From NCBI GenBank assembly GCA_037447655.1, contig JBBHKE010003209.1:126001-190000 (forward strand): a stretch of DNA of 64,000 bases, in the 5' to 3' direction. A program made the position numbers and the translations under genes. This DNA comes from Zygnema cylindricum (lineage: Eukaryota > Streptophyta > Zygnematophyceae > Zygnematales > Zygnemataceae). The notes under the pieces were generated by a model. It saw only the letters and a list, made by a program, of their open reading frames with translations, was not told the origin of the DNA and made no database searches. Shown here in pieces: positions 47,137 to 57,940 of the stretch (position 1 is the stretch's first letter; each line of letters begins with the position of its first letter).

Positions 47137-48381
47137 GATCTGAAAGTCTTAGTGGAGGGTAAGACTTCTATACTTATATTCTCAGATGTACTCTACATTC
47201 CTCAGCTGAGTAAAAATCTTGTCTCTACGTCTGTGTTAGATGACAAAGAGTTTGATACCTTCACTAGAAAGGGAGTCTTTACAGCTAAGTATGGGGATGA
47301 AGTTTACTTCACGGCAGATAAGGGTAGCCAAGGAATGTTTAGGCTTAACCTGAGTAATGAAAAGAAGAATGCTTACTATGTTGGTGTTCCTAAGGTGATG
47401 ATTTGGCATAAGCGGTTGGGGCATGTGCATTTTGATAGGTTGAGGGAAATGAAAAAGCTTGGGGTAGTAGAAGGCATTCAGTTTGGGGATAATGAAATGA
47501 TGGATGATTGTAGTGGCTGTGTTGAAGGTAAGGCTCACAGACTTCCCTTTCCCAAAGCCGCCACATATAGAGGTGAGAAAGTATTAGACTTGGTCCACAC
47601 AGATATTTGGGGACCTGCAAAAGTACCTTTGGTTGGAGGAAAGAGGTTTATGATGACAATAACCGATGACTGGTCTAGCTACTCTAGAGTCTACTTTCTA
47701 AAAACAAAGTCTGGAGCATCAACTTACTTCAAAGAATATAAAGCCTGGAGTGAGAAGTTGAATGAAACCCCCATTAAGAGGATAAGGAGTGATAATGGGG
47801 GGGAATATACCTCTAACCAGTTTGAGAAATATCTGAGAGATGAGGGAGTGCAGCACCAAAAACTGTACCATATAACTCAAAAAAAAAATAGGGTAGCTGA
47901 GAGGTTGAATCGAACACTAGGAGATAGTGCATGCAGTATGTTGCCCGACAAGAAATTAGGAAAGAGATTTTGGGCAGAATCAATGAACTGTGACAATTAC
48001 AGTAAGAATATAGTCCTTACCTCAACTGTAAAGGGAGCGACACCTTATGAGAGATGGGTTGGAAGGAAACTAGATATCTCATACCTTAAAGTATTCGGTA
48101 GCCAAGTTTACAGTCTTGACACGGATAGGAAAAACTGGAAACTAGATGCTAAGGGAAAACCTGGATACTTTGTACGATATGATGAGGATGTCAAGGGATA
48201 TAGAGTCTATGACTTAGCAAAGAAAGATAGCATTTTGGTCAAACACCTAGTTGTCATGGATGAAGGGAAGTCATTTGACCCTTTCAAATATACAAAGAAG
48301 ATAAAAATCAGATTCGAGTTCGAGAGTGAGGAGAACTCGGTCGTTCCCGAAAATGACATGAATGAAATCGTGATTGCATAA
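47137..48381 (+). pseudogene. Copia protease end, integrase zinc domain and catalytic core, element B
   Basis: Long open frame (first Met 47152). VLYIPQLSKNLVSTSVLDD (protease end) is followed by the integrase HHCC region IWHKRLGHVHFDRL..CSGCVEGKAHRLPFP. Next is the DDE core: HTDIWGPAKV (first Asp), RSDNGGEYTSNQFEKYL (second Asp), NRVAERLNRTLGD (Glu) and FWAESMNC. It continues to GYRVYDLAKKD and ends in a stop at 48379. Typical NGVAER reads NRVAER. It would insert the element cDNA into chromosomes if intact. Confidence 0.9.
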
Positions 48382-49523
48382 TTCAGGGGAGATCCGAGAT
48401 ATAGCAGACTTACCTGATATCTCACATACTCCTAGGGACGTCGAGGAGATTGAAGAAGTGGGACCAGAACCGGCTCCCATGGATAGAGGAGCCGATGAGA
48501 CAATGAGGAGAAATCCAAGACTTCCATCCATTCTAGCTTCAAAGTTTGAGGGAGGAAGAAGGAGCAACAAAAGGATACAAGAAAAACAGGCCACTCATAA
48601 GGTTACTAAGCTATCTCACCCAAATGAGCCTCGGTCTTACTCGGAGGCAGTAAATAGTCTTGAGAAAGAAAGGTGGATTAGGGCCATAAATTATGAGATG
48701 GCTTCGATCATGGAAGCAAATACTTGGGAGCTAACGGATTGTCCTCCAAAGAGAAAACCTATTGGGTGTAAATGGGTATTTAAACTAAAACTGAACCCAG
48801 ATAATACCAATGAGAGATATAAGGCTAGATTGGTAGCGAAAGAGTTTACCCAAAAGGAGGGGATTTACTATGAGGAGACCTTTGCTCCAGTTGTTCGATT
48901 CCCATCAGTAAGGATTCTCCTCAGTCTAGCAGCAGCGGACGACATGGAAATACACCAGATGGACATTAAGACTGCTTTTCTTAATGGTGAGTTAGAGGAA
49001 GAAATTTTCTTGAGGCAACTGGAGGGGTTTCGTGGAGGCAGGAGAAGAGAGCAAAGTCTGCAGGCTCATAAGGTCCTTATATGGACTGAAGCAGGCTCCC
49101 TGACAGTGGAATAAAAAACTAGATGATTTTCTCACAGGTCTGGGATATATCCGTATCAGCTCTGACCATTCTATCTATATGTTTGAAGATGAGAATGGTG
49201 TCATTTTTATTGCAATTTATGTGGATGATTTGCTTGTATTGAGTAAGTCTTTGGAGAATATCAATAGGCTAAAGAAAGATCTTAGGGGTTGATTTGATAT
49301 GAAGGATTTAGGTGAGGCAAAATATATTTTGGGGATCCACATGGAGAGAGATAGGGGGAATAGGATTATCAGACTTACTTAGAAAGAAGCAATAGGTAAT
49401 ATACTTGAAAAATTCTAGATGGAAAAGGCTAACAGTTGTACCACTCCAATGGACTTGAAATAAGTAAGTGATGGGAGTGTAGAAGGAGAAATGATGATCT
49501 GAAATGATCAGATGAGTCCAAAG
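48374..49523 (+). pseudogene. Copia reverse transcriptase, element B, decaying and truncated
   Basis: Open to 49114: RWIRAINYEMASIMEANTWE, GCKWVFKLKLNPDNT, ETFAPVVRFPSVRILLSLAA and QMDIKTAFLNGELEEEIFL. It then shifts frame (GLKQAPRQWNK-type sequence at 49080-49110) and continues with FIAIYVDDLLVLSK (catalytic YVDD near 49215), LGEAKYILGIHMERD and CTTPMDL, with four or more stops. It ends abruptly at 49523, where another LTR begins. No RNase H. Confidence 0.88.
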
Positions 49524-50075
49524 TGTTGTAATTTATAAATCTTTATTTCAGTTAATAGGGGTAAAAATAACTTAGGATATTTTTTCTAGTAGTCTACTGT
49601 AAGACTTACATTAATTAGTGTTACAGTAGCAAGAGGTACAGTAGAGTGTATCATACTGTATCGTACTTTTGCAGGGACACGTGTCAGCGAAATAACTTAT
49701 GCAGGTTTTTGGAGTAGTGCCGACAATCAGCCATATGCGTCAAAAAGTTGACGATGCGATTCACATGATCGGACGAATGGGATCTGTTCCGAGTATTCCG
49801 GAAACATATTGTACAGCTCAACGGTACCATCGTCGATCGAATTTGTTCCAACGGACGCGATTCACCTGGGACCACAAGCGCGATTCACGAGGGACCACAA
49901 GCGTGATTCGCGTGGGACAACAAGTGACGAAGCACTCAGGTGCTTTGTACTACATGACCACATTGGGTTGGACTTTAGCGGTCACCGCTGACAAAGCATT
50001 TGGAACGTTTTGTGTACGATTAGAACGTTTTGTGTACGGATCAATTTCTGTAAATATCTGAATAACATTAGTTAA
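49524..50075 (+). repeat. 5' half of a TGTTG-type LTR, related inversely to 1356-2392
   Basis: Starts TGTTGTAATTTATAAATC and matches the reverse complement of 2392-1841 through TTACAGTAGCAAGAGGTACA, GACGATGCGATTCACATGAT and GAACGTTTTGTGTACG. It stops at AATAACATTAG and continues directly with LTR sequence of the other copia family. About half the LTR length is missing. Confidence 0.85.
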
Positions 50076-50335
50076 GATAGGACTCCCTCTCCCAGAGAGC
50101 TTCTGTACAAAAGGTCAACTTTGACCCTCCATAACTTACTGCTCAGGGGAGCAAATTCAGAGATTATTTTTGCTACTGACTCAGGGAAGTCTTGCCTTTA
50201 CAGAGGTGTAGGTGGTCAGGGTTTTTGTTTGCAAGGGTGGCAGTTATTTTTGCTGGAACACAAAGGGGTCAGGATTATCCTAGAGGCTTCTTGGAAGCTG
50301 TCCACTCTGAGGACTTATAGAGGTCTCAGAGTTTC
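50076..50335 (+). repeat. 3' end of a copia LTR (5' side of element A2)
   Basis: From GATAGGACTCCCTCTCCC to CTCAGAGTTTCA it matches 44160-44425 and 55480-55735. With 49524-50075 it forms a ~812-bp chimeric LTR beginning TGTTG and ending TTTCA. The LTR-internal gag ATG is mutated here (ATA at 50317). Confidence 0.82.
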
Positions 50336-51290
50336 AGGTTATGGGCCCACCCTCTAGGGTACCAATCTTTAATGTAATTGGCTTCATATACTGGGAAAGT
50401 ATGATGATATGAGCTCTTTGCAAAAAAAGGTTTTGGGGATAGTGAGTGGACGGTTGGGGCGTCCATCAAGTCTTCGAATTCCTTTAGTGTTTCGAGGAAC
50501 CAGATTCACCAGGAAAGAGGATCCACCTTCAACGTAGGAAACAAAAAAATGAGAGGTGGTGGACAAAGGAAAGGAGAAGGAGACGATCACACCAATAGCA
50601 ACTGGTTCGACATTTATGTCACCTATTCCGAGGAATGAGGAGAATGATACTAAAACCTGGGACTTTAACAATATGGCGGCAAAACACTTCATCCTACGCC
50701 ATCTCACTCAAGGACTTGCATGTCCTCATTTGCAGGTAGAAAGGGCATCCGATCTTTGGATGGCTCTCATAGAGATGTACCGAAGTGGTACGATTCAGCA
50801 ACAACAGTTGGCTGATCAGAAAGTTAAGGAGTATGTATACAAAGGGGGAAATATGTTGGATTTTTGCAATGAGCTTGCTACACTCTTCATGGAGCTAGAG
50901 AGTGCGGGAAAAGATTTTAGTGAAAAAGAAAAGGTTAACTGTTTACTGATGAAGTTACCTGATGAGTTCGTGAACATAGTTTACCGTGTGCAGGACTTGC
51001 CTGACTCAAGGTGGATATGGAACTCAGTGGTAGGGATGATTCTCGTTCAAGAGAATACAATTGAGATCCGAAGGGGAGGAAAGAGTGGCCAAGCCTTGGC
51101 AATAGCAACTGATTAGAGGAACAGAGATTCCCGAAAACCGGTCAGAAACTATGGGGGTAGGGAGCAGAAAAAACAGGCCGACGAGTTCGAACAAAGGGCT
51201 CCCAAAGGTTTATGTCATTTTTGTAAGAAACCAAGGCACTATATGGCAGAGTGCACTAAGCTAACCGAGCTTCGGTAAAAAAAAAGGGCA
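50336..51290 (+). pseudogene. Copia gag, element A2, with stops
   Basis: Begins at primer binding site GGTTATGGGCCCA, followed by PSRVPIF. After an early stop it reads VDKGKEKETITPIATG, MAAKHFILRHLTQGLACPHL, WMALIEMYRSGTIQQQQLAD, YVYKGGNMLDFCNELATLF, LLMKLPDEFVNIVYRVQDLP and NTIEIRRGGKSGQALA. The zinc knuckle is CHFCKKPRHYMAEC (~51220-51260), with Arg replacing the usual Gly. Stops at 51115 and near 51280 separate it from pol. Confidence 0.88.
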
Positions 51291-51298
51291 GACCGGTG

Positions 51299-52800
51299 GT
51301 ACCCCGAGAGGAAAGAAAAAGGCCCTTGTCACACAGGTACTTGAGGCGGAATCCGAGGACGAGGACGATGAGCGCCTTTTGGATGAGGAGTTGGAGGCGA
51401 AAAACGAGGTCAAAATTCCACGAAGGCAGAAATGTGTTTACGGTGGATTGAAAAGTGAAGCAGGCTGGATTGTAGATTCAGGTGCCTCCATGCACATGTG
51501 TAAGGATAGACACCTGTTCACTAAGATAAGAAAGATTCCCACCGTAGAGATAGAGTACGGGGATGGGAGGATAGTCACCACTACTCTTGTAGGATCGGTA
51601 GATTTGAAAGTGTTAGTAGAAGGAAAGACATCCATATTAACATTCTCCGATGTATTGTTTATTCCGGAGCTGAACAAAAATCTTATCTCTACATCAGTAT
51701 TAGATGATAAGGGTTTTTTTACTAGCACTAGGGAAGGAGTCTTTACTGCTAGTTTTGAGGATGATGTCTATTTCATTGCTGAGAAAGGTAGCCATGGGAT
51801 GTTTAGGCTGATCTTAAGTAATGAAAAGAAGAAACTTTATTATGCTGGTGTTCATGATATTATGATGTGGCATAAGAGGCTTGGGCATGTGAATCTAGAT
51901 AAGTTGAGAGAGATGAAAAAGATGGGAGTGGTGAAGGGATTCAGTTCAGTGAGAGTGATGATATAAGTGATTGTAGTGGATGTGCTCAAGGTAAAGCACA
52001 AAGATTACCCTTTCCTAAAACATCCACCTATAAGGGAGAAAAAATTCTAGATCTAGTACACACAGATATTTGGGGACCGGCTACTGTGCCCTCAGCGGGG
52101 GGGAAGAGATTTATGATGACTATAACTGATGATTGGTCTCGGTATTCCCGGGTGTATTTTTTGAAAAACAAGTCAGAAGCTCAGGATTGTTTTAGACCAT
52201 ATAAAGCATGGAGCGAAAAACTCCATGAAACTCCAATCAAGAGAGTAAGGAGTGACAATGGTGGAGAGTATACTTCTAACCAATTTGAGGATTTTTTGAT
52301 GGAAGATGGGGTCCAACACCAAAAGACAGTTCCAAAAAATCCGAAACAGAATGGGGTAGCTGAAAGGTTAAATAGAACAGTAAGTGATAGTGCTAGAAGT
52401 ATGTTGTCGGATAAGAAGGTAGGAAAAAGGTTTTGGGCAGATGCAATGAACTGTGCTAATTACCTCAAAAATAGAGTTCTTACTTCAGCTATAAAAGATC
52501 AAACACCTTATGAGAGATGGACAGGCCGGAAACTAGACTTATCTCACTTATAGGTTTTCGGCAGTCAAGTATTCAGTCTAGATACAGATCGGTCTAATTG
52601 GAAGCTAGATCCTAAAGGAAAACCAAATACTTATTATGATATGATGAAGATGTTAAAGGATATAGAGTTTATGATTTAAAAAGGGAAGATATAATCTTAG
52701 TAAAGCATCTAGTAGTTATGGATGAAAGAAAGTTTGTGGATCCCTTCAAATATACGAAGTCAGTAAAAATCAGATTTTGAGTCAGAAAATTCTGATGACT
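51299..52800 (+). pseudogene. Copia protease-integrase, element A2
   Basis: Protease GWIVDSGASMHMC (~51465-51505) has an intact DSG. GDGRIVTTTLVGSVDLKVL and PELNKNLISTSVLDD follow. The zinc domain MWHKRLGHVNLDKL..CSGCAQGKAQRLPFP is split by a frame change near 51945. The core has HTDIWGPAT, RSDNGGEYTSNQFEDFL and NGVAERLNRTVSDSARSM, with all three catalytic acidic residues present. A TAG at 52551 and a frame change near 52630 follow before VYDLK-type sequence. It is less damaged than element B. Confidence 0.9.
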
Positions 52801-54083
52801 TTAAGCTTTTTAACTATCCAGGTTTTAGAGACGATGACATTCTTGCAGGTACAAATCAGACCGAAAAGGACTCGGCTGTGGAAACTCCAATAACAACTCT
52901 ACCCGAAGAGGAAGACGTGGTGGAAATTGATTCGGAATCAAGGGATAGAGGAGAAGCCGAGTTTGTTCGAAAAAATCCACGAGAACCATCTATTCCGGCC
53001 TCAGATTTTGAGAGGGGGAGAAGAAGTAGCAAAAGACTGCAAGAAAAACATGTTAATAACAAGGTAACTAAACTATCTCATGAAGATGAACCTCAAACTT
53101 ATGGAGAGGCGATGACTTGTCCAGAAAGAAACCGGTGGAAGACAGCCATCAATGAGGAGATGGCTTCAATCATGGCAGCCGATACTTGGGAGCTGGTGGA
53201 CTGTCCACCTAACCGAAAACCAATCGGTTGTAAGTGGGTTTTCAAATTAAAACTGAACCCAGATAACACAATCGAAGGCTACAAGGCCAGATTAGTGGCA
53301 AAGGGATTTACACAAAAGGAAGGAATTGACTACGAGGAAACATTTGCCCCGGTGGTCAGATTTCCCTCCGTCCGCATACTTCTCAGTTTAGCAGCGGCGG
53401 AAGAAATAGAAGTGCATCACATGGACATCGAGACAGCCTTTTTGCATGGAGAATTGGAAGAGGAGATCTTCATGCGACAACCCGAAGGTTTTGTGGAGGA
53501 AGGAGAGGAGAGTAAGGTATGCCGGCTGATTAAATCTCATTATGGTTTGAAACAGGCACCTCGACAATGGAATAAGATGCTTGATGAGTTTCTTACCGGT
53601 CTGGGATATATTCGGATCAGCTCAGATCACTCAATCTATGTTATCGAAGATGAGGAAGGTTTGATATTTATTGCAATTTATGTTGATGATTTGCTTGTTT
53701 TAAGTAAATTAATGGAAAAAATTAACAAACTGAAAACCGATCTTAATGGGAGATTTGAAATGAAGGATATGGGAGAAGCAAGATATATTTTGGGAATTCA
53801 AGTAGAGAGAGACCGAAAAAGGAAAATTATAAGATTGACTCAAAAGGAAGCAATAGGGAACATGCTTGAAAAATTTCAAATGGATAAAGCTAATAGTTGT
53901 ACAACTCCAATGGAGTTGAAGAAGGGAAGTGAGGGGAGTGAGGAAGAAGGAGTCATAGTCTTAGACGAGGAATTATCTCCTGATGAACAGAAGTTCATGC
54001 ACACTATTCCTTACAGGCAAGTAGTGGGAAGTCTAATCTATTTTATGAATTGTACCCGGCCGGATTTAGCTGCGGCTGTATGA
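52801..54083 (+). pseudogene. Copia reverse transcriptase, element A2, nearly intact
   Basis: Open frame from ~52878. NRWKTAINEEMASIMAADTW, GCKWVFKLKLNPDNTIEGYK, FTQKEGIDYEETFAPVVRFP, MDIETAFLHGELEEEIFMRQ, GLKQAPRQWNKMLDEF and FIAIYVDDLLVLSK (catalytic YVDD, ~53690), then EARYILGIQVERD, CTTPMEL and PYRQVVGSLIYFMNCTRPDL. A single TGA at 54081 separates AAAV from VLSRSLN. The remnant at 55.9 kb has GVLSRSLN there, so the stop probably replaced a Gly codon. Confidence 0.92.
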
Positions 54084-54674
54084 GTGCTGAGTAGAAGTCT
54101 AAATGCTCCCACTAAGAAGGATTGGGAGGCAGCTAAGAGAGTCCTTAGAAATTTGGTAGGAACTAGAGATATATGGTTGCATTTGGGTGGGGAGAATACT
54201 GACATCACTACTTGGAGTGATGCCAGTTATGGTGATGCTCCAATGAGGAGATGTACTTCTGGATATGTATTATATGTAAGTGATGGGGCTTGCTGTTCGA
54301 GTAGCAAACAGCAAAAGGTTATTGCTCAGTCCACCATGGAGGCTGAGTATATGGCCTCTTGCTCTGCTGTAAAAGAATTGATGTGGGTCAAGTCTTTGCT
54401 TGGTGAGCTTGGTCACCTTAAGAGTGGTGTGCAGAAAATATTTTGTGATAATCAGGCTGCAATAGCTATTTCTGCCAATCCTAAACACCATTTTAAAGCC
54501 AAACACATGGACATCAAACTCAGCTTTGTTAGAGAGAAAGTAGTAAACAAAATAATCAGTTTAGAGTAAAGACCAGATAGTGAGATGGTAGCAGATATGA
54601 TGACCAAACCTGTGCCTTCCCCTAAGCTAATTTTTTGCAGGGAGAAGTGTGGTCTGAAATTAAAGATTGACTAG
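54084..54674 (+). pseudogene. Copia RNase H, element A2
   Basis: Continues in frame after the TGA: RDWEAAKR-type linker, then TTWSDASYGDAP (first Asp), STMEAEYMASCSAVKELMWV (Glu), FCDNQAAIAISANPKHHFKA (Asp) and KHMDIKLSFVREKV. A TAA at 54567 precedes MVADMMTKPVPSPKLIFC and a final stop at 54674. RNase H removes template RNA during reverse transcription. Confidence 0.9.
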
Positions 54675-54687
54675 AAAATAAGGGGAG
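54675..54687 (+). promoter_or_regulatory. Polypurine tract of element A2
   Basis: AAAATAAGGGGAG sits between the pol stop and LTR start TGTAGAAACTAATGG. It is the usual plus-strand primer. Equivalent tracts abut the LTRs at 40585 and 3994. Confidence 0.85.
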
Positions 54688-55735
54688 TGTAGAAACTAAT
54701 GGATTTATTAGTATTTTCTAGGTCTGAAAAGAAATATAGAAGTCGAGGCAGTCTATCTCTAACTTCTCTCTCCAACTCTCAAACTTGTCGCAGTCACTCA
54801 GAAATTGGAGAGGAAGCTAGAGCCATGGCTACCTTGGCTATCCTGAGGTTTACGGGAATTTTATATTAGGGTTTATTTATTTATTTAAAAGGTATGTGCC
54901 GGCGGCAGGATTTGATCCTTGTACCTACCGGCCGGTAGACAGGAAATAGCCGGTAGCCTTAGCCGTTAAGCCTAGACGTAGTATTACGTAATATGTAGTT
55001 TGATATTTATTTAAATGATTATACGTGCGATAAATCATTTAACTGAAATAAATTACGGGATACATAGATCCTATAATATATAATGTACGAATTACGGTAC
55101 GGACAAAAATTAATACCGCGCATTTGTTTTGTAAGTGAAACAAATATCGCGCATGTATTTATTACGGCTACGATTAAATTCGATTTTAATCGGACGGCCG
55201 GGATTAGCGCCGAGATCGCGGAGGAAGATTTTGGCGGTTTGTGGCCATCGCCACATCGGATGACGCGTGGCGAAATTCCGTTGGATTGTGGAATCTCCGG
55301 AGATTATGGCACCGAATCCGGATTTGACATGTGTCGACATTTTGGCCATGTCGTACAATGTCCGTACATAAAGTACATCGGCAGCTGTACTTTTGCGTAC
55401 GAAACTCAATTTTGATTTGTTCCGTACATCAGTAGATAGAGTCTGTGAGAGAGATAGGACTTAGAAAAATTAGAAGATAGGACCCCCTCTCCTAGAGAGC
55501 TTTTGTTCAAAAGGTCAACTTTGACCCTCCATAACTTACTGCTCAGGGGAGCAAATTCAGAGATTCTTTTTGCTACCGACTCAGGGGAGTCTTGCCTTTA
55601 CAAAGGTGCAGGTGTCTGGGTTTTTGTTTGCCAGGGTGGCAGTTATTTTTGCTGGAACACAAAGGGGTCAGGATTATCCTAGAGGCTTCTTGGAAGTTGT
55701 CTACTCTGAGGACTTATGGAGGTCTCAGAGTTTCA
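54688..55735 (+). repeat. 3' LTR of copia element A2
   Basis: Starts TGTAGAAACTAATGG and ends CTCAGAGTTTCA (1048 bp). It contains the tRNA-like block on the minus strand (54897-54978; GGCTTAACGGCT...GGATCAAATCC) and hairpin GACTCAGGGGAGTC (55578-55591). No 5-bp duplication matches the base of the chimeric 5' LTR, so the ends have been rearranged. Confidence 0.87.
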
Positions 55736-55978
55736 TGTACCACTCCCATGGACTTGAAGAAATTAAGTGATGTGAGTGTAGAAGGAGGAGTAATAATCTT
55801 ACATGATCAAATGAGTCCTAAGGAGAGAGAGTATATCAAGTCTATTCCTTACAGACAGATCGTAGGAAGTTTTGTCTACTTTATGAACTGTACAAGGCCG
55901 GATATAGCGGCACCAGTAGGAGTCCTTAGTAGGAGTCTTAACAATTCTAGAAAAAGAGATTGGGAGGCAGCCAAGAGA
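55736..55978 (+). pseudogene. Copia RT/RNase H junction fragment between two LTR pieces
   Basis: Reads CTTPMDLKKLSDVSVEGG, PYRQIVGSFVYFMNCTRPDI and GVLSRSLNNSRKRDWEAAKR. It then switches without a gap into LTR subfamily B sequence (AAAGCGGACACGCGTCTGCG). It overlaps by ~85 bp the pol end preserved at 49437-49523, but the two differ at many positions, so they are separate copies. Confidence 0.82.
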
Positions 55979-56391
55979 CAAGTGAAAAGCGGACACGCGT
56001 CTGCGTAATAGCCTTGTTGTACATATGCCGTAGAAAAGGTACACTCGCTGTAGTAGTTTTTGGTACGGTAGAGTAATCTGATTGGTCCGTACTTCAATAG
56101 ATAGAAGTTGTTAGAGGGAATCAGGACTTAGAAGATTATAGTAGGTAGTCACATCTCCCTTTGAGAGTTTGTACAAATTGACATTTTTACTACCTCATAA
56201 CTTATCGGCTAGTTGGTTATTTTCAGTGATCTTTTTGTTACAGACTCAAGGGAGTCCAAGCTGCACTGGGGTGCAGTCAAATTGTCATTTTGCCTTCCTG
56301 GAAAGCAGTGGTTGTGGCTTGAAGTGGGTTAGTTAAATATTATCTAGAGGCTTCATGTATTCTGTGGTCTAATGGAGAACATAGAATTACA
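55979..56391 (+). repeat. 3' part of a copia LTR, subfamily B
   Basis: Matches 45480-45886. Ends AACATAGAATTACA at the LINE junction. Contains hairpins GACTCAAGGGAGTC (56243-56256) and CTGCACTGGGGTGCAG (56261-56276). Confidence 0.82.
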
Positions 56392-57940
56392 CAATCCCCA
56401 CTCGTTGTTTTGCTCAACGTCCTCTATATTTTGCCCTAACTCTCCCACCAACGCCTTCATTTTTGTCTTCTCTAAAGGACTTCGATGACAAACTTTTTAG
56501 CGTACTCCACCACCTTGTTGGGCATGGGATTTTTGATCGGCCAAAGGGCTCGTTTGATCGCCAACAAGCAAGTCTCCCCATTTCGAATGGTGGCTTAGAT
56601 TTGATTCCCGTGGCTAGAGTTGCTCCGGCGGCATATTTCGGTAGTTGGGCTTTAAAGCCACCTACCATCACCACTTGATTTATCGTCGATGACTTTCTAA
56701 TCTTTGCCCAGGTTGTCCCTAAGGTGGAGGAAAACATTCTTCCTTTTCATGAGACTCTTCTCATTGCGCGTGCACTCCTCACAGCTGATGTACGAAACCA
56801 GGTTCCACCATTTCCAACTCTTATTTCCAACAACAACTTTCATCTCCAACAACGTATAACTGAGCAATTGGCAGCCGCTGAATTCCATAACCTTTTAAAC
56901 GCGCTACCCTCTGCTCAATCGCGTGCTCGACTGCGTTCGTGTTCTGGGTCGGGGGCTGGTGCTTGGTTGCAAGCCACGCCGAGTTTTTCAATACTTCGTC
57001 TGACGTTTGACCAGTTCACATCTGCCGTACGTCTTTGTTTGGGTTTGCCTCACCCTGCGCTTCTTGGGCAACCCCATTGTGTTTGTAACCAACCTATCGA
57101 CTCGGACGAGATTCATCTTCTCCGTTGCTCTAGGGGCGGTGAACGTATTGTTGCGCATGATTTGGTTCGCGACTCAATTGCTGCAATTGGCACCGACGGA
57201 GGCTACACCGTGAGGCGCAAAGTGTATCATGTACTACCTCCTCGCTCCCAGTCTAATGGCCTTCGAAGTCCTTGGGTTGACTTGGTTTTACTCCATGGTG
57301 CTAGGAGGACTTTGGGTGATGTGGTCCTCACGGATCCGACTGGGACCCACGTTTCTTCTCGCGCGGCGGTACATACCCGCGTGGCGGCTCGAGATGTAGC
57401 ATCTTTTAAGGAAAGAGATTACGCTCATCGAGACCCAACGGACCAACTTGTGCCATTTGCAGCAAAAATTTTCAGTTCTTTGGACAATTCTTTTGATGAT
57501 TTCCTCCGCAACTGTCTCGGGGTCCGGGAGCCCTCTTCGGAGCCTTCTTGTTTCGTTTTACCGTCAACGAGTATCAATAGCTCTTCAAAGGGCGCAAGCC
57601 GCGGCCCTTCTACGGCGGAGCACAGTGGGGGATGACAAGTGGGGCCTCCTGATCTTCCACCGAAGGATCCAATCCACATCCACGATCTTCGAGGGTGTGG
57701 AGTTTAGTCTGTTAGGGTTGTGTAGTTTTTCCCTTTGTATAATGTCATCTTTAGTAAACTTCCTTAGTTTTGGCTGTTATTTTAATTAGATTTGGTGTCT
57801 TTACATGTTCTCTTTACCTTTGTTTTCTTTGGCTATATTTTAGCATTAAGCGTTTATTTCCATTTTTTTAACCTTTTTGTACCTTGATGGATTTTTCCAT
57901 CGCTCTTTTTGAAATAAAGAAATGATTATAAAAATAATTC
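56392..57940 (+). pseudogene. 5'-truncated non-LTR retrotransposon (LINE) with pol C-terminus and 3' UTR
   Basis: First frame 56463-56678: ASLPISNGGLDLIPVARVAP then AAYFGSW, the post-RT region typical of plant, algal and oomycete LINEs. After a stop, 56724-57635 reads RARLRSCSGSGAGAWLQATP, FTSAVRLCLGLP, a zinc-ribbon-like CVCNQPIDSDEIHLLRCSRG and VAHDLVRDSIAAI. It goes on with VDLVLLHGARRTLGDVVLTDP, which looks like the restriction-like endonuclease domain. A 3' UTR follows, ending GAAATAAAGAAATGATTATA then AAAATAA. RT proper is missing. It starts at an LTR end, suggesting insertion or joining there. Confidence 0.8.
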
